DNA of 64,000 nucleotides, taken from positions 22,877 through 86,876 of the forward strand of contig NZ_RJUD01000116.1 of assembly GCF_024343675.1 (NCBI RefSeq), read 5' to 3'. Numbering within the stretch: the first letter of the stretch is position 1; each line of letters begins with the position of its first letter. A model generated the notes under the pieces. That model was not told the DNA's origin. It was given only the letters and a program-made list of their open reading frames with translations, and ran no database searches. This DNA is from Lacihabitans sp. CS3-21 (GTDB taxonomy: Bacteria; Bacteroidota; Bacteroidia; Cytophagales; Spirosomataceae). The translations under genes and the position numbers were made by a program. Shown here piece by piece: positions 9,155 to 18,473 of the stretch.

Positions 9155-9230
9155 TTGGCACACGGATGAAACAACTGGTTGGCCTTTAACACACAAGTAT
9201 CGCTGATTTTAATGGATTTTTAGTTTACTG
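9155..9230. repeat. Degenerate short-word intergenic repeat
   Basis: The spacer between cysM and the terminator reads like a decayed chain of related words (cacacggatgaaac, cgctgattttaatggatt). Such chains occur in intergenic regions of many bacteria. There is no ORF. The assignment rests on recognition of the word family, not on an alignment. Confidence 0.35.
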
Positions 9231-9240
9231 AATAAAATGG

Positions 9241-9269
9241 AAAAAGCAGGCTTTTAGTCCTGCTTTTTT
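9241..9269. terminator. Bidirectional terminator between cysM and pyrE
   Basis: AAAAAGCAGG, an 8-nt loop, then CCTGCTTTTTT. The 5-bp GC-containing core is flanked by an A tract and a T tract, so it works for both convergent genes: it lies 92 bp past the cysM stop and 28 bp past the pyrE stop. Confidence 0.85.
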
Positions 9270-9296
9270 GCTATGTCTTTGACTAATTGATATTGT

Positions 9297-9920
9297 TTAC
9301 CATTTTGCCGGATTTCTCCTCCACTTTTTCAAAGATTCAACATCAGAAGGTTTTACATAATCTTGTTTCAAAGCTTCGTCTATGAGGTAAGTATAGTTGC
9401 TGAGTGTGACTAATTTTAGATTTTTTGCGGCGAAATTTTCGTCAGCAGTTTTAAATCCATAAGTGAATATAGCTATCATCCCTACTACTTCAATTCCTTG
9501 CTCTATAAGTGCCTCCGCAGCTTTAATAGAGCTTCCGCCTGTAGAAATTAGATCTTCTAGTACGACTACTTTCTGTCCTTTTTCTATTTTACCTTCTATT
9601 TGGTTACCCATTCCGTGTTCTTTAGGCTTAGGTCTGACGTAGGCAAAAGGCAAGTTCATGTAATCGGCCACCAATGCCCCTTGGGCTATACCGGCTGTGG
9701 CTACGCCTGCAATGAGCGTGGCATCAGGAAATTCCTTTTTAATGGCTTTTGCTAAGGCTTTTTTAATAAAAGTGCGGGCTTCTACATCCGAGAGGGTTAT
9801 ACGGTTATCGCAATAGATCGGCGAATTCCAACCCGAACTCCATTTGAATGGCTTTTCAGGACTCAGTTTTACGGCTTTGGTTTTTAATAAAAAAGTAGCA
9901 ATTTTTCTAGCGGTATTCAT
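9297..9920 (-). CDS. pyrE: Orotate phosphoribosyltransferase
   Basis: Converts orotate and PRPP to orotidine 5'-phosphate in pyrimidine synthesis, in the cytoplasm. The PRPP-binding motif is VVVLEDLISTGGSS near residues 118-131, and the catalytic loop lies in YVRPKPKEHGMGNQIEG around residues 94-110. An N-terminal KPFKWSSGWNSPIYCDNR segment is typical of PyrE. Length 207 is normal. It begins one base after the stop of the CBS-domain protein gene and is therefore probably translated from the same message. Confidence 0.95.
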   Translation of the reverse strand: MNTARKIATFLLKTKAVKLSPEKPFKWSSGWNSPIYCDNRITLSDVEARTFIKKALAKAIKKEFPDATLIAGVATAGIAQGALVADYMNLPFAYVRPKPKEHGMGNQIEGKIEKGQKVVVLEDLISTGGSSIKAAEALIEQGIEVVGMIAIFTYGFKTADENFAAKNLKLVTLSNYTYLIDEALKQDYVKPSDVESLKKWRRNPAKW

Positions 9921-9921
9921 C

Positions 9922-11214
9922 TTAATCTTCTTTGTCCTCTGTTTTTTTGGTTACCAGCATCTTATCTATGCGGTTTTTGTCCATATCTACTATTTCAAAC
10001 TCAAAATCGCCCCATTCAAATGTATCGCCTGTTGAAGGAATTTCTTGTAAAATATGTAAAGCAAAACCACCCATGGTATCAAAACCCGTGTATTCTTTGC
10101 GTGTTGGCAAGTCTATTTCGAATTCATTTAAGAAATCGTCAAAAGGCAAGGAAGCATCGATTAAGAAACTTCCATCTTCACGTTCTGTAATTTCAAATTC
10201 GAACTCGTTGGTTTCCGAAATATCCCCTACCAAGGCATCTAAAATATCATTCATGGTAACAATTCCTACCACGTTGCCGTATTCATCCACTATAATTCCA
10301 AAATGCTTACGCTCTTCTTGAAATTTCTCCAAAACCTGATAGGCATGGTTGTTTTCGGGAATATAAATAGCGGTCCGAAGATTTTCTTCCAATCTCTGCA
10401 ACTCAAAGTTGAGGTCTTTTCCAAGCAAATCTTTGATATAAAGTAGACCTCGCATATCATTGATGCCATCCTGACAAACGGGATAAACCGAGTGTTTTTT
10501 GTCGATAATTTTCTCCTTATTCACCTCAAAATCATCGTCCAAATCCAAGAAAGTCACTTCATTGATATTGGTCATTAGTGATGTAATTCTTCTATCGCCC
10601 AAATGAAAAACGTTCTGAACAATTTCGTGCTCTATTTCTTCAATGGTACCACCAGTTGCACCTTCTTGCATCAGTGTTTTGATTTCCTCTTCTGTTACAG
10701 AGCTATCATTTTCTTTTAAACCAATGATTTTAAAGATCAAATCTGAAGTTTTGCTCAACAACCAAATAAAAGGGGATGTGATTAGCGAAACAAAAGCCAT
10801 GGGTTTTACAGCATACATGGCAATTTCCTCCGCTTTGGCCATTCCAATCCGTTTTGGAACCAATTCTCCCAAAATTAAAGTGGCATATGTCAATACCAAA
10901 GTGATAAAAAACACAGCGAGTGTTTCAGCATAGGCTGCCAAACCAGCAAATTGTTGAAAAAACGGTATCAAATATCCCTTGAAAGTATCTCCAGAATATA
11001 TACCTGTTAAAATGCTGATAAGCGTGATGCCAATTTGTACTGTAGAAAGAAATTTACCGGGTGAATTGGCCAGTGCTAATGCTGCTGTAGCTCTCGTGTC
11101 GCCATTTTTCGAAGCTATTTCTAATTTAGTTTTTCGGGATGAAACTAGGGCTATTTCAGCCATTGAGAACAAACCATTTAATAAAATTAGAAAAAGTATA
11201 ATTAAGATTTCCAT
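9922..11214 (-). CDS. CNNM/HlyC-CorC (DUF21-CBS) family membrane protein
   Basis: 430-residue integral membrane protein. The N-terminal DUF21 region (about 1-190) has four hydrophobic segments; two CBS domains follow around 200-330 (TNINEVTFLDLDDDFEV and VGIVTMNDILDALVGD); and a C-terminal CorC_HlyC domain ends with FEIVDMDKNRIDKMLV. Members are annotated as hemolysins or magnesium/cobalt transporters. In gliding Bacteroidota a member of this family is GldE, and this one has similar size and layout, but orthology cannot be decided here. It is followed immediately by pyrE. Confidence 0.85.
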   Translation of the reverse strand: MEILIILFLILLNGLFSMAEIALVSSRKTKLEIASKNGDTRATAALALANSPGKFLSTVQIGITLISILTGIYSGDTFKGYLIPFFQQFAGLAAYAETLAVFFITLVLTYATLILGELVPKRIGMAKAEEIAMYAVKPMAFVSLITSPFIWLLSKTSDLIFKIIGLKENDSSVTEEEIKTLMQEGATGGTIEEIEHEIVQNVFHLGDRRITSLMTNINEVTFLDLDDDFEVNKEKIIDKKHSVYPVCQDGINDMRGLLYIKDLLGKDLNFELQRLEENLRTAIYIPENNHAYQVLEKFQEERKHFGIIVDEYGNVVGIVTMNDILDALVGDISETNEFEFEITEREDGSFLIDASLPFDDFLNEFEIDLPTRKEYTGFDTMGGFALHILQEIPSTGDTFEWGDFEFEIVDMDKNRIDKMLVTKKTEDKED

Positions 11215-11368
11215 TAAAAATTAAGATGATTATTCCAATCATCTAGACTGATTTAACTGCAAAGTAACGAAATTTTTAAAATAGATAAAGACGAAACCAT
11301 TAAAAAATATAAGGCTGAGGGATTTTAATAGATAATTCGATTAATTTTACATTTTTATAAAAAACAGC

Positions 11369-12052
11369 ATGCTCATATTTGTCAATAACAAAGCTATTTC
11401 TATCACAGATAATACGCATTTCGTAAAAGACTATTCCAAAAACTTTGATTTTGTTTATGATGTCAAAACAGAAATCATAGAATTTAAAGAGATGTCGGGT
11501 AATGTTTTGGTAAAAAATACCAATTTCAGCAATATCCTCAACTTTATTAAATTTGCTCAAGCCAACAAACCCCAAAACCTTGGACATTTGACATTTGAGG
11601 TAAAAAATGAAGAGCTTTTCAAACTCAAAATCAAAGACAAACTCCAAGTTATAAAAGCTGCCGGAGGTGTGGTAGAAAACCATGAAGGTAAAATACTCAT
11701 GATGAAGCGGTTGGGATTTTGGGATTTACCCAAAGGCAAAGCAGATCCCAATGAAAAATCAAAAAAAACCGCTGAAAGAGAGGTTGAAGAGGAATGTGGT
11801 GTAACGGTTATTGTAAATGACAAAATATGTACAACATGGCATACCTACATGTTAAAAGGAAAACTGGTTTTGAAACAAACCAAGTGGTATGCCATGAAAC
11901 TCATTTCTGACAAAAATATGAAGCCACAAATAGAAGAGAACATAGAAGAATTGAGATGGATGGACACTGATGAAGTGGAGGTTGCCCTTCAAAATTCTTA
12001 TAATTCTATAGCCTATGTTTTGAAAAAATCCGAGCTGAAGATGCTTGTATAA
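11369..12052 (+). CDS. Nudix hydrolase
   Basis: 227 residues. A complete Nudix box lies at residues 123-145: it opens with GKADPNE and closes with REVEEECGV, matching GX5EX7REUXEEXGU. About 95 residues precede the Nudix domain and carry no recognisable motif; they may bind substrate or partners. These proteins hydrolyse nucleoside diphosphates linked to another moiety, but the substrate is not predictable. The gene stands alone, 154 bp from the divergent CBS-protein gene. Confidence 0.88.
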   Translation: MLIFVNNKAISITDNTHFVKDYSKNFDFVYDVKTEIIEFKEMSGNVLVKNTNFSNILNFIKFAQANKPQNLGHLTFEVKNEELFKLKIKDKLQVIKAAGGVVENHEGKILMMKRLGFWDLPKGKADPNEKSKKTAEREVEEECGVTVIVNDKICTTWHTYMLKGKLVLKQTKWYAMKLISDKNMKPQIEENIEELRWMDTDEVEVALQNSYNSIAYVLKKSELKMLV

Positions 12053-12143
12053 TGTTAATGTTTTGTAAATTTGGTTGTTTTTTAAATAACAAAGCGAAAA
12101 AGACGTTTTGAGTACAATTTTAAACTTAAACCAGTATAGATTG

Positions 12144-12785
12144 ATGAAAAAAATTCTTAGTATTCTTGTAGCCATTTGTATAACTTTTCAGATGGTAAGT
12201 GCACAAACCACAAAGAAAGCCACAGAAAAAAAACCTGCTAAAACCACCAAAGAGGCCAAAACTACCAAAGAAAAAACCTCCGATAAAAAAGAAAAAACTA
12301 CCAAAGAATCAAAATCTAAAATAGACAAAGATTCCAAAAGTAAAGGTGAGAAAGGAACAAAAACCACCAAAGAAAAGGATACCAAAACCAAAACAGAGAA
12401 AGAATCTAAAACTAAGGTAGTTAAAGACGCCAAAACTACTAAAGAATCTAAAACTAAAGTTGACAAAGATTCCAAAACCAAAACGGAGAAAGATTCAAAA
12501 ACAAAAATTGACAAAGACAGCAAAACTAAGGTAGATAAAACTACCAAAACTACAGATAAAGGTACTAGTAAAACTAAAACCGAGAAAACTACTGTAGACA
12601 AAGGTACAAAAACCAAAACCACCGAAACCAAGACTACTCAGGCAGACAAAGGCACACAAAAGAAAGTAGCCGGTGCTGATAAAGCAGTAGGTAAAGATGC
12701 AAAAGGTCGAACCATTTATGAAGGACCTAGAGGCGGTAGATATTATATCAATTCTAACGGTAACAAAACCTATGTTCAAGACTAA
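12144..12785 (+). CDS. Exported Lys/Thr-rich repeat protein with C-terminal PBCV-type basic adaptor-like domain
   Basis: The ATG at 12144 gives the signal peptide MKKILSILVAICITFQMVSAQ; an ATG at 12108 would add 12 residues. After the signal come about 140 residues made almost only of Lys, Thr, Asp, Glu and Ser in short imperfect repeats (variants of KTKxDKDS and TTKE), strongly basic and certainly disordered. The last 25 residues are ordered: GRTIYEGPRGGRYYINSNGN, resembling the small basic domain known from chlorovirus proteins and many bacterial exported proteins. The repeats are also tandem at DNA level and probably vary in number between strains. A polycationic periplasmic or surface binder is likely; the function is unknown. 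Confidence 0.8.
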   Translation: MKKILSILVAICITFQMVSAQTTKKATEKKPAKTTKEAKTTKEKTSDKKEKTTKESKSKIDKDSKSKGEKGTKTTKEKDTKTKTEKESKTKVVKDAKTTKESKTKVDKDSKTKTEKDSKTKIDKDSKTKVDKTTKTTDKGTSKTKTEKTTVDKGTKTKTTETKTTQADKGTQKKVAGADKAVGKDAKGRTIYEGPRGGRYYINSNGNKTYVQD

Positions 12786-12808
12786 TTAAAATATTTTAAA
12801 AAATATTG

Positions 12809-12843
12809 ATAGCCCATCGGAAACGTTGGGTTATTTTTTTTTA
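12809..12843 (+). terminator. Intrinsic terminator with GAAA tetraloop
   Basis: ATAGCCCATCG, loop GAAA, CGTTGGGTTAT, then nine T. The stem has one internal T-T mismatch and a GNRA loop, 24 bp after the stop of the Lys/Thr-rich protein gene. Confidence 0.88.
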
Positions 12844-12871
12844 CTTTTGAATCCTGAAAAACTTTAAATAA

Positions 12872-13939
12872 ATGAAAATACGCATTTTGGTAGTTGGTTG
12901 TGGAAATATGGGAACTTCACATGCTTTGGCCTATCATGGATTACCTGAATTTGAAATATGCGGTATTGTTTCTCCCGGCAAAAGTAAAGAAAGACTCAAT
13001 GAAAAGCTCGGAGGTGGTTACCCACTTTTTGACGACTATTATATGGCACTTTCGGAAACTAAACCTGATGCAGTAAGCATTAACACCTACCCAGACACAC
13101 ACGAAGCCTATGCATTAGCTGCATTAGAAGCTGACTGTCATGTATTTATAGAAAAACCATTGGCTGACACTGTAGCTGGAGCTCAAAAAGTAGCAGAAGC
13201 CGCTAAAAGATTGAATAAGAAACTAGTTATAGGATATATTTTAAGAGTTCACCCCTCTTGGGAAAAATTTGTAGAAGTAGCCCAAACGATGGGTAAACCT
13301 TTGGTGATGAGAATGAACCTCAACCAACAAAGCCATGGTATAATGTGGGACGTTCACCGTAACTTGATGAAAAGCCTAAGTCCAATAGTGGATTGTGGGG
13401 TGCATTATATTGATGTAATGTGTCAAATGACCCGCTCGAAGCCCGTTTGGGTGAGTGCCATTGGAGCCCGAATGACTGAAGATATTCCAGCTGGAAACTA
13501 CAACTATGGACAATTGCAAATTAGATTTGAAGACGGCTCAGTAGGTTGGTACGAAGCTGGTTGGGGGCCTATGATGTCAGAAACAGCATTTTTTGTAAAA
13601 GATGTTATTGGGCCAAAAGGTTGTGTATCGATTGTGGCCAAAGATGCTTCCAAAGCTGGTCAATCAGACAATGTAGATGCCCACTCAAAAGCGGAATCTT
13701 TGAAAGTACATTATGCCGATATAGATGTTGCCAATAATTTTACTAAAAAAGACGAATGGATAGACTTTGCTGATGAGCCAGACCACAATGAGCTTTGCAA
13801 AAGAGAACAATTGTTTTTCTTAAATGCTATACAGAATGATGTGGATTTGACCGACCATGTAGATGATGCCGTTAATAGTCTTAGAATCGCCTTTGCCTGT
13901 GATGAGTCTGTTAAAACTGGCGAGGTAGTTAGACTCTAG
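12872..13939 (+). CDS. Gfo/Idh/MocA family oxidoreductase
   Basis: 355-residue NAD(P)-dependent dehydrogenase. The Rossmann dinucleotide motif VVGCGNMGTSHA (residues 6-17) is slightly variant (GCGNMG), and the conserved EKPLADT (about 95-101) supplies the catalytic lysine of the family. A beta-sheet C-terminal domain follows, with DCGVHYIDVM around residues 173-182 giving a candidate catalytic His. The substrate is probably a sugar or inositol derivative but cannot be specified. It is convergent with, and separated by 2 bp from, the small exported protein gene of the pilus-like operon, and shows no link to it. Confidence 0.88.
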   Translation: MKIRILVVGCGNMGTSHALAYHGLPEFEICGIVSPGKSKERLNEKLGGGYPLFDDYYMALSETKPDAVSINTYPDTHEAYALAALEADCHVFIEKPLADTVAGAQKVAEAAKRLNKKLVIGYILRVHPSWEKFVEVAQTMGKPLVMRMNLNQQSHGIMWDVHRNLMKSLSPIVDCGVHYIDVMCQMTRSKPVWVSAIGARMTEDIPAGNYNYGQLQIRFEDGSVGWYEAGWGPMMSETAFFVKDVIGPKGCVSIVAKDASKAGQSDNVDAHSKAESLKVHYADIDVANNFTKKDEWIDFADEPDHNELCKREQLFFLNAIQNDVDLTDHVDDAVNSLRIAFACDESVKTGEVVRL

Positions 13940-13941
13940 TT

Positions 13942-14418
13942 TCAGTTTGAAACAGTGTAAACCACTGTTGTAGTGTAGGTCTTGACAGGTAAAAGCACAG
14001 AAGCTCCTTGTATTCGATATTGTATAGGAACATTATTTTTACCATTAGCAAAACCAATATTGCCATTAAAAAAAGCCTGTGGGCTATTGGTTAGCGAGAT
14101 GTAAGCGGCTCCTCCATTGGTGGATCCCAAAAAACCTGTTGTTCCTGCTCCAGTCCTTTGAACTTGTAAAGTCAATCCACTGTTCCAATCTGTATCTATT
14201 TTGTGCACGGTAACTGCGTAAGTTGAAAAAATCGAAAAACCTGCTATTGAAATTAAAGTTTGATTTGCCGCACTTACAGGACTTAGAGAATAATCCGTGC
14301 CGGCTTCACTGATTGTACCTGAAGGAACACTGTAACTCCAACCAGGGCTAGCTGAGATAGTTTGAGCCTCAGCTTCGAAACAATAGCATAATAATAAAAT
14401 ACTTAAAAATATCCTCAT
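13942..14418 (-). CDS. Small exported beta-rich protein, last gene of pilus-like operon (possible tip or minor subunit)
   Basis: 158 residues with signal peptide MRIFLSILLLCYCFEAEAQ. The mature part is rich in Thr, Ser, Gly and Asn with alternating strands and ends TTTVVYTVSN, which echoes the C-terminal strand of the other two subunit-like proteins. It lacks their ALLD[IL]E motif, so it is a more distant or differently specialised relative. Its ATG overlaps the preceding stop by one base (TGATG), so its translation depends on the upstream gene. By position and size it could be a minor or tip component of a surface fibre; no family was recognised. Confidence 0.6.
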   Translation of the reverse strand: MRIFLSILLLCYCFEAEAQTISASPGWSYSVPSGTISEAGTDYSLSPVSAANQTLISIAGFSIFSTYAVTVHKIDTDWNSGLTLQVQRTGAGTTGFLGSTNGGAAYISLTNSPQAFFNGNIGFANGKNNVPIQYRIQGASVLLPVKTYTTTVVYTVSN

Positions 14419-14945
14419 CAGTTATCAATCAATGTATAAATAATAGATACTGTACTACTTTGGCTTCTTAGCTGACTATAATTACTTATTGAAAGTGTAA
14501 AAGTCAGATTATAGCCGTTTGATGCTCCATTTCCTGTAAAAGCCCCCCCAATGCCATTGATAATAGTTTGGGAGGCGGCAGTAAGGGTGATGGGTGAAAC
14601 TCTATTTCCTAAAGTCCCCGCTCCAGACCCCGAATATGTACTGGTGTTTAAAACTAAATTCAAACCATTGGGCATAAGGCCAGAAATTTGTGCTGATACC
14701 CTGCGTGTTTGACCAGGCGTAACTGCTGACGAAAAATTAATCCATTTAGTATTATTTGAAGCGGTGTTAGAAACCATACTTCCTGCCTCTGTCGGAGCCG
14801 TTAAACTCAAATTTATGCTGTTAGCATTTGGCTCGATATCAAGAAGTGCGACACTGGGAAGTGAGAAACTCACCCCAACCGAAGAAGTCTGCCCAAAAGT
14901 GTCATTGAGTATCAGTAAAAATATTAATGGTAATAAAAACCTCAT
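14418..14945 (-). CDS. Small exported subunit-like protein B (homologous to the 18512-19066 protein)
   Basis: 175 residues, signal peptide MRFLLPLIFLLILNDTFGQ. Clear homologue of the first gene of the operon. Shared blocks are SVALLDIEP versus NIALLDLES near the mature N-terminus; TKWINFSS versus TWLNYSS; a Thr-rich TLTAASQTIINGIGGAFTG versus TLTATNQPLINSIGSAYTA; GASNGYNLTF versus GASNGHNLTY; and the ending YTLIDN versus YTLVDN. The ending is reminiscent of WxL and DUF4402-type secreted domains. It starts within the stop of the barrel gene (ATGA overlap). Probably a minor subunit of the same extracellular structure; inferred from homology and context. Confidence 0.65.
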   Translation of the reverse strand: MRFLLPLIFLLILNDTFGQTSSVGVSFSLPSVALLDIEPNANSINLSLTAPTEAGSMVSNTASNNTKWINFSSAVTPGQTRRVSAQISGLMPNGLNLVLNTSTYSGSGAGTLGNRVSPITLTAASQTIINGIGGAFTGNGASNGYNLTFTLSISNYSQLRSQSSTVSIIYTLIDN

Positions 14946-17644
14946 TTTTTAGTTATCAATTTGAAATCCTTTCCAGAGAAAAATATTTTTCTTTCTACAG
15001 ATTTCACTACAAAAGATTCTTGAATTAATTTTTCAGCCCCAATTACAACATTTTTTTCTTGATTAACAACTTCAAACTGCTCTTGTTTACCAGGAATAAA
15101 AGCCGAGACGCTCCAGTTACCTGGTTTTATTTCTTTGAATGAAAACTCGTTCTTTTCATTTATTTGTGTAAGGAACGATTCATCTCCATTAGTAAGTTTT
15201 ACCAAAACTATGGGCAATTTGGAATTGTCTGCTAGTTTTAAATTACGTTCTTCAACTTGAAAATTCACTTTTCCTACTAAACCTCCTGTTTTGAGTAAAG
15301 GAATAGTAACTTTTTCTGTTGAATCGGCTTTTACAGAAACTACTAATGGTGTTTTTATTCCTGCAATTATACCTTGCATGTTAGGTCCTCCATTTAGTGT
15401 GATATGATAAATATCTGGCTTCAAATTATTAAAATGAAAATTACCACTTGTATCTGTCACCGTTTTATAAGGCCCCATTTGTACAATTACCCCACCTTTC
15501 AAAATTCCATCAGACATTCCTACCAAATTTCCCGCTACATGACCAATGTTTTTGTTTTTCCTAACAGGCACGTTGAGTTTTAAAACATATTTTAGCGTAA
15601 AAAACAGCGTGTTTTGATTGGAGTTCATACTCAGTGGCACATAGGCTCGTCCTGTTGTTAAACTCAATTGATGTTTTTTGAAATCAAAAAGAAGCGAACC
15701 ATCCATAAAACTTCTTTTCTCAAAAAATTCGTCTGGAGCATAATTGTTTCTATACATAAAATTGGCATGGACGAAACTTTTGTAATTAAATCTCAAACTC
15801 CCTCCATAATAGAAAAGATTTTTTATGGTGTTATCTTGAGAAAATTTACTCGTATTCTGGTGTTCGAAATATCCGCCTAACCAAAACCAATTAGAAATTT
15901 TTAAAGAAGGCTGTATCATAGAATTGAAAAACTGCTTTGGTTTCAATTGATCACCGGCAAGTAAATTTTGTGCACTTCCATACCTAAACTGTGAAAAAAC
16001 TAAAACTTTATCTTGATTTAAACTATATGATAAATTGCTAAAATCTTCTTTGTAATGAAAACTTGAAGGTATCTGACGATCTTCTCGTTCTTGAATGGTA
16101 TAATTTAGGAAAAATGAATTTTTGTTATTGGGTTGAAAACTTGCAAAAACCATATTGGTCTTGCTTATGGGTGAAGATCTAAATGCCAGAATATCCAAAC
16201 TTGGGTTAATCCTTGTAAAATTGCTATTAACTCCAATATTAATCTTTTTATTTAAGCTATAACTTATACCATTTATGAGAAGCCTGCTATTGGTGTAAAA
16301 TCCATGAAAATCTTTACCTGCCGAAATAATTTCGCTGTGCAGATTGAATTTATGAAATTGCAAATTGAATCTATTAAATAATCCCAAATCCCATTTTGAA
16401 TTTGAGTTGCCCAATGCAACTTCTGTTTCCACACTAAAGAGTTCCTTTTTTATATTTGAAGATACCCCTAGAATATTTGTTCTGAATATAGAATTGTCTT
16501 TTATGACATCTTTATTGAAATAATTGAAATTAAACTTTATACTTTCATTTAGACTATAGGCATAATTAAAACCATACGAATCTTTTTGTGAAGGAAGAAA
16601 TCTTGCTCTTTGGTAAAATACTTGAAACTCTGATTTTGAGATTTTCTGCTCAAACCTTATTCCTCTCCCAAAACGACTGAATTCGATTAGGTTACTGACT
16701 CTATTTACATAATCTCCAATCGAAACTTTCGTTGTGTTTTTGTAATCATATTCAAAACTATATTGGTCATAGCTTCCTACTGTTGGAAAATTCAGTTCGT
16801 TTGGCCCTCTAACTGCAAAATCAATATGGTGCTTTTCTTTTAAATCTAAAAAACCTTTTCCTTCACCAATATACTGATAGGCAATGGTTGAAACACCTCC
16901 GATATTAAAGTTAAGAAAAGAACCACCCACTTGAATAGGAAATCTATAATACGGATCTGTCTTTTTTGAAGAATTACTGTAAACTGGTACGGAAGTAACT
17001 TGGTAGATTGGTGTTTCAGAATCAGTGGTAAAAACTTTTAAATCAGCAGAAACATTCCAAGAGTTATTTTCTGTTGCGGGAATTTTTTGTTTGACCTTGA
17101 CACGTATATTTGAGTTGGCCTCGAGCAAAAGGGAATCGCTATAATTAAATACTTCCCCTCTTGAAGTGGCTAATTTCAACCTTTCGGTGCTATTACCTAG
17201 GTTTTGAACCAAATATTCTGTAACTAGGGTATCTCCTTCTCTCACATATTCTGGTTGCCCAATATTAAGAACCTCAATTTTTTTAAACTCACTAATTTCA
17301 ATGTCAAAAAACTTAGTCATTACGACATTGTTGTTGCTTAAGACTTTAAATTTTGGAAAATAAAATCCTGCAGCGACTGTCTTTGGAGTGGATAAAGTAT
17401 AGGAATATTTTGTATGATTTGGTCCAACCTTTAAAGTTTTGCTAATCAATATACTCCAATTCTCTGGCAAGTCTAAAACGGCTGTTAAACTGTCGGAAGA
17501 AGGATTCGAAACCACAAAAAACAACGTTAGATGGCCGCCAGCTTTAATTACTTTTTCATAATTCGAAATGCTAGTCTCAACCTTACTTTGAGAAAAAGCA
17601 GAAAATGATATCAAAAATGTAAATATGTATATTAGATATTTCAA
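14942..17644 (-). CDS. Predicted outer-membrane beta-barrel with N-terminal Ig-like and C-terminal CNA-B/carboxypeptidase-regulatory-like domains (usher-like)
   Basis: 900 residues with signal peptide MKYLIYIFTFLISFSAFSQ. Residues 20-225 form two Ig-like/NEW3-like domains. Residues 235-690 are long runs of alternating strands rich in Tyr, Phe, Asn and Ser (for example FNYKSFVHANFMYRNNYAPD), as in an outer-membrane barrel. Residues about 695-880 hold two small Ig-like regulatory folds (LKGGVIVQMGPYKTVTDTSG and GLVGKVNFQVEERN). This order (periplasmic N-domain, large barrel, two C-domains) is that of fimbrial ushers, but no usher signature is visible. It lies between a periplasmic Ig-like protein gene and two subunit-like genes. 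Likely export pore or anchor; function inferred. Confidence 0.65.
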   Translation of the reverse strand: MKYLIYIFTFLISFSAFSQSKVETSISNYEKVIKAGGHLTLFFVVSNPSSDSLTAVLDLPENWSILISKTLKVGPNHTKYSYTLSTPKTVAAGFYFPKFKVLSNNNVVMTKFFDIEISEFKKIEVLNIGQPEYVREGDTLVTEYLVQNLGNSTERLKLATSRGEVFNYSDSLLLEANSNIRVKVKQKIPATENNSWNVSADLKVFTTDSETPIYQVTSVPVYSNSSKKTDPYYRFPIQVGGSFLNFNIGGVSTIAYQYIGEGKGFLDLKEKHHIDFAVRGPNELNFPTVGSYDQYSFEYDYKNTTKVSIGDYVNRVSNLIEFSRFGRGIRFEQKISKSEFQVFYQRARFLPSQKDSYGFNYAYSLNESIKFNFNYFNKDVIKDNSIFRTNILGVSSNIKKELFSVETEVALGNSNSKWDLGLFNRFNLQFHKFNLHSEIISAGKDFHGFYTNSRLLINGISYSLNKKINIGVNSNFTRINPSLDILAFRSSPISKTNMVFASFQPNNKNSFFLNYTIQEREDRQIPSSFHYKEDFSNLSYSLNQDKVLVFSQFRYGSAQNLLAGDQLKPKQFFNSMIQPSLKISNWFWLGGYFEHQNTSKFSQDNTIKNLFYYGGSLRFNYKSFVHANFMYRNNYAPDEFFEKRSFMDGSLLFDFKKHQLSLTTGRAYVPLSMNSNQNTLFFTLKYVLKLNVPVRKNKNIGHVAGNLVGMSDGILKGGVIVQMGPYKTVTDTSGNFHFNNLKPDIYHITLNGGPNMQGIIAGIKTPLVVSVKADSTEKVTIPLLKTGGLVGKVNFQVEERNLKLADNSKLPIVLVKLTNGDESFLTQINEKNEFSFKEIKPGNWSVSAFIPGKQEQFEVVNQEKNVVIGAEKLIQESFVVKSVERKIFFSGKDFKLITKK

Positions 17645-17668
17645 AATATCAAATGTTGTAAAAAGTTA

Positions 17669-18451
17669 TTAGTCGATTTCTATGGATACATTGGCTCCAA
17701 AAAGGTCTTTGCTATTATCAGCTATTAGGATACCATCATACTTGCCTTTGGGAAGTTGGTTCAACGCTATCTCAAATTCCCCACAACTTGCAGGATAAAT
17801 TCGTCTTCTGATGGCCTCAATAACTTTAACCTTTTCTCCTGAAGGATTGTATAACTCAAGAATGACTTTTGTAGATGTCGTATATAATCCATCGTTTTTG
17901 ATACGCATGTTTAGTACTTTTAAAGAATCGTTGGCATTGGTGATCTTGATATCTTCAAAAGTCAATTTTGGACTATCAACTTGGCCGTAATCGCCAATGA
18001 TTTGAACTGCATATCTGACTACCGAATTGATATTCATTCCATTAGGCTGTTGTTCCTTTACTGGATCGGCTGCTTCAACCATCAATAACGACCAATAACT
18101 ACCGTCTTTAAGCGTTGCAGTCGGCACTTCTATATTGTAGTACAGTACATATTCTTCATTTCCAGCTAAAAGCTTTTCATCTACAGCTGTTTTCAAATAA
18201 GGACTTAAAGAGTAAGGAAGACTTGCAGAATCTACATAGTTATTGCCCATGCCACATTTCGAAATTAAATCTTGCTTGTAAACCAAGACCCTAGCAGGCT
18301 TGTTAGATTCATTTCGTATCTGAATTTTGCCTGTAATTTTTTGACCGCCCACAATGGTGTGTGTGTGAGTAAGTCCATTAAGGATAACGATTGCAGAACT
18401 TGCCAAAAGCGATTTTGACAATATTAGGATTAATATTATATATTGTTTCAT
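17669..18451 (-). CDS. Periplasmic Ig-like protein, candidate chaperone or WxIP-like partner
   Basis: The start at 18451 (MKQYIILILILSKSLLASS) is preferred: the longer frame from 18496 would begin inside the stem of a transcription terminator-like hairpin. The mature protein of about 240 residues looks like two Ig-like domains. The first contains GKIQIRNESNKPARVLVYKQ and a late YWSLLMVEA; the second contains LKVLNMRIKNDGLYTTS and LPKGKYDGILIADN. This resembles fimbrial chaperones and DUF916-type WxL-interacting proteins in layout, without a decisive motif. Expected location is the periplasm, assisting the small subunit-like proteins. Role inferred from architecture and neighbours. Confidence 0.55.
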   Translation of the reverse strand: MKQYIILILILSKSLLASSAIVILNGLTHTHTIVGGQKITGKIQIRNESNKPARVLVYKQDLISKCGMGNNYVDSASLPYSLSPYLKTAVDEKLLAGNEEYVLYYNIEVPTATLKDGSYWSLLMVEAADPVKEQQPNGMNINSVVRYAVQIIGDYGQVDSPKLTFEDIKITNANDSLKVLNMRIKNDGLYTTSTKVILELYNPSGEKVKVIEAIRRRIYPASCGEFEIALNQLPKGKYDGILIADNSKDLFGANVSIEID

Positions 18452-18473
18452 AGGAAAAGCAAAAAGAAAAAAG

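Noticed and set aside
12188..12631. 147-codon open frame on the minus strand
   Set aside because: It is the antisense of the Lys/Thr repeat region; its Val/Leu/Ser repetition is a mirror of the low-complexity plus-strand gene.
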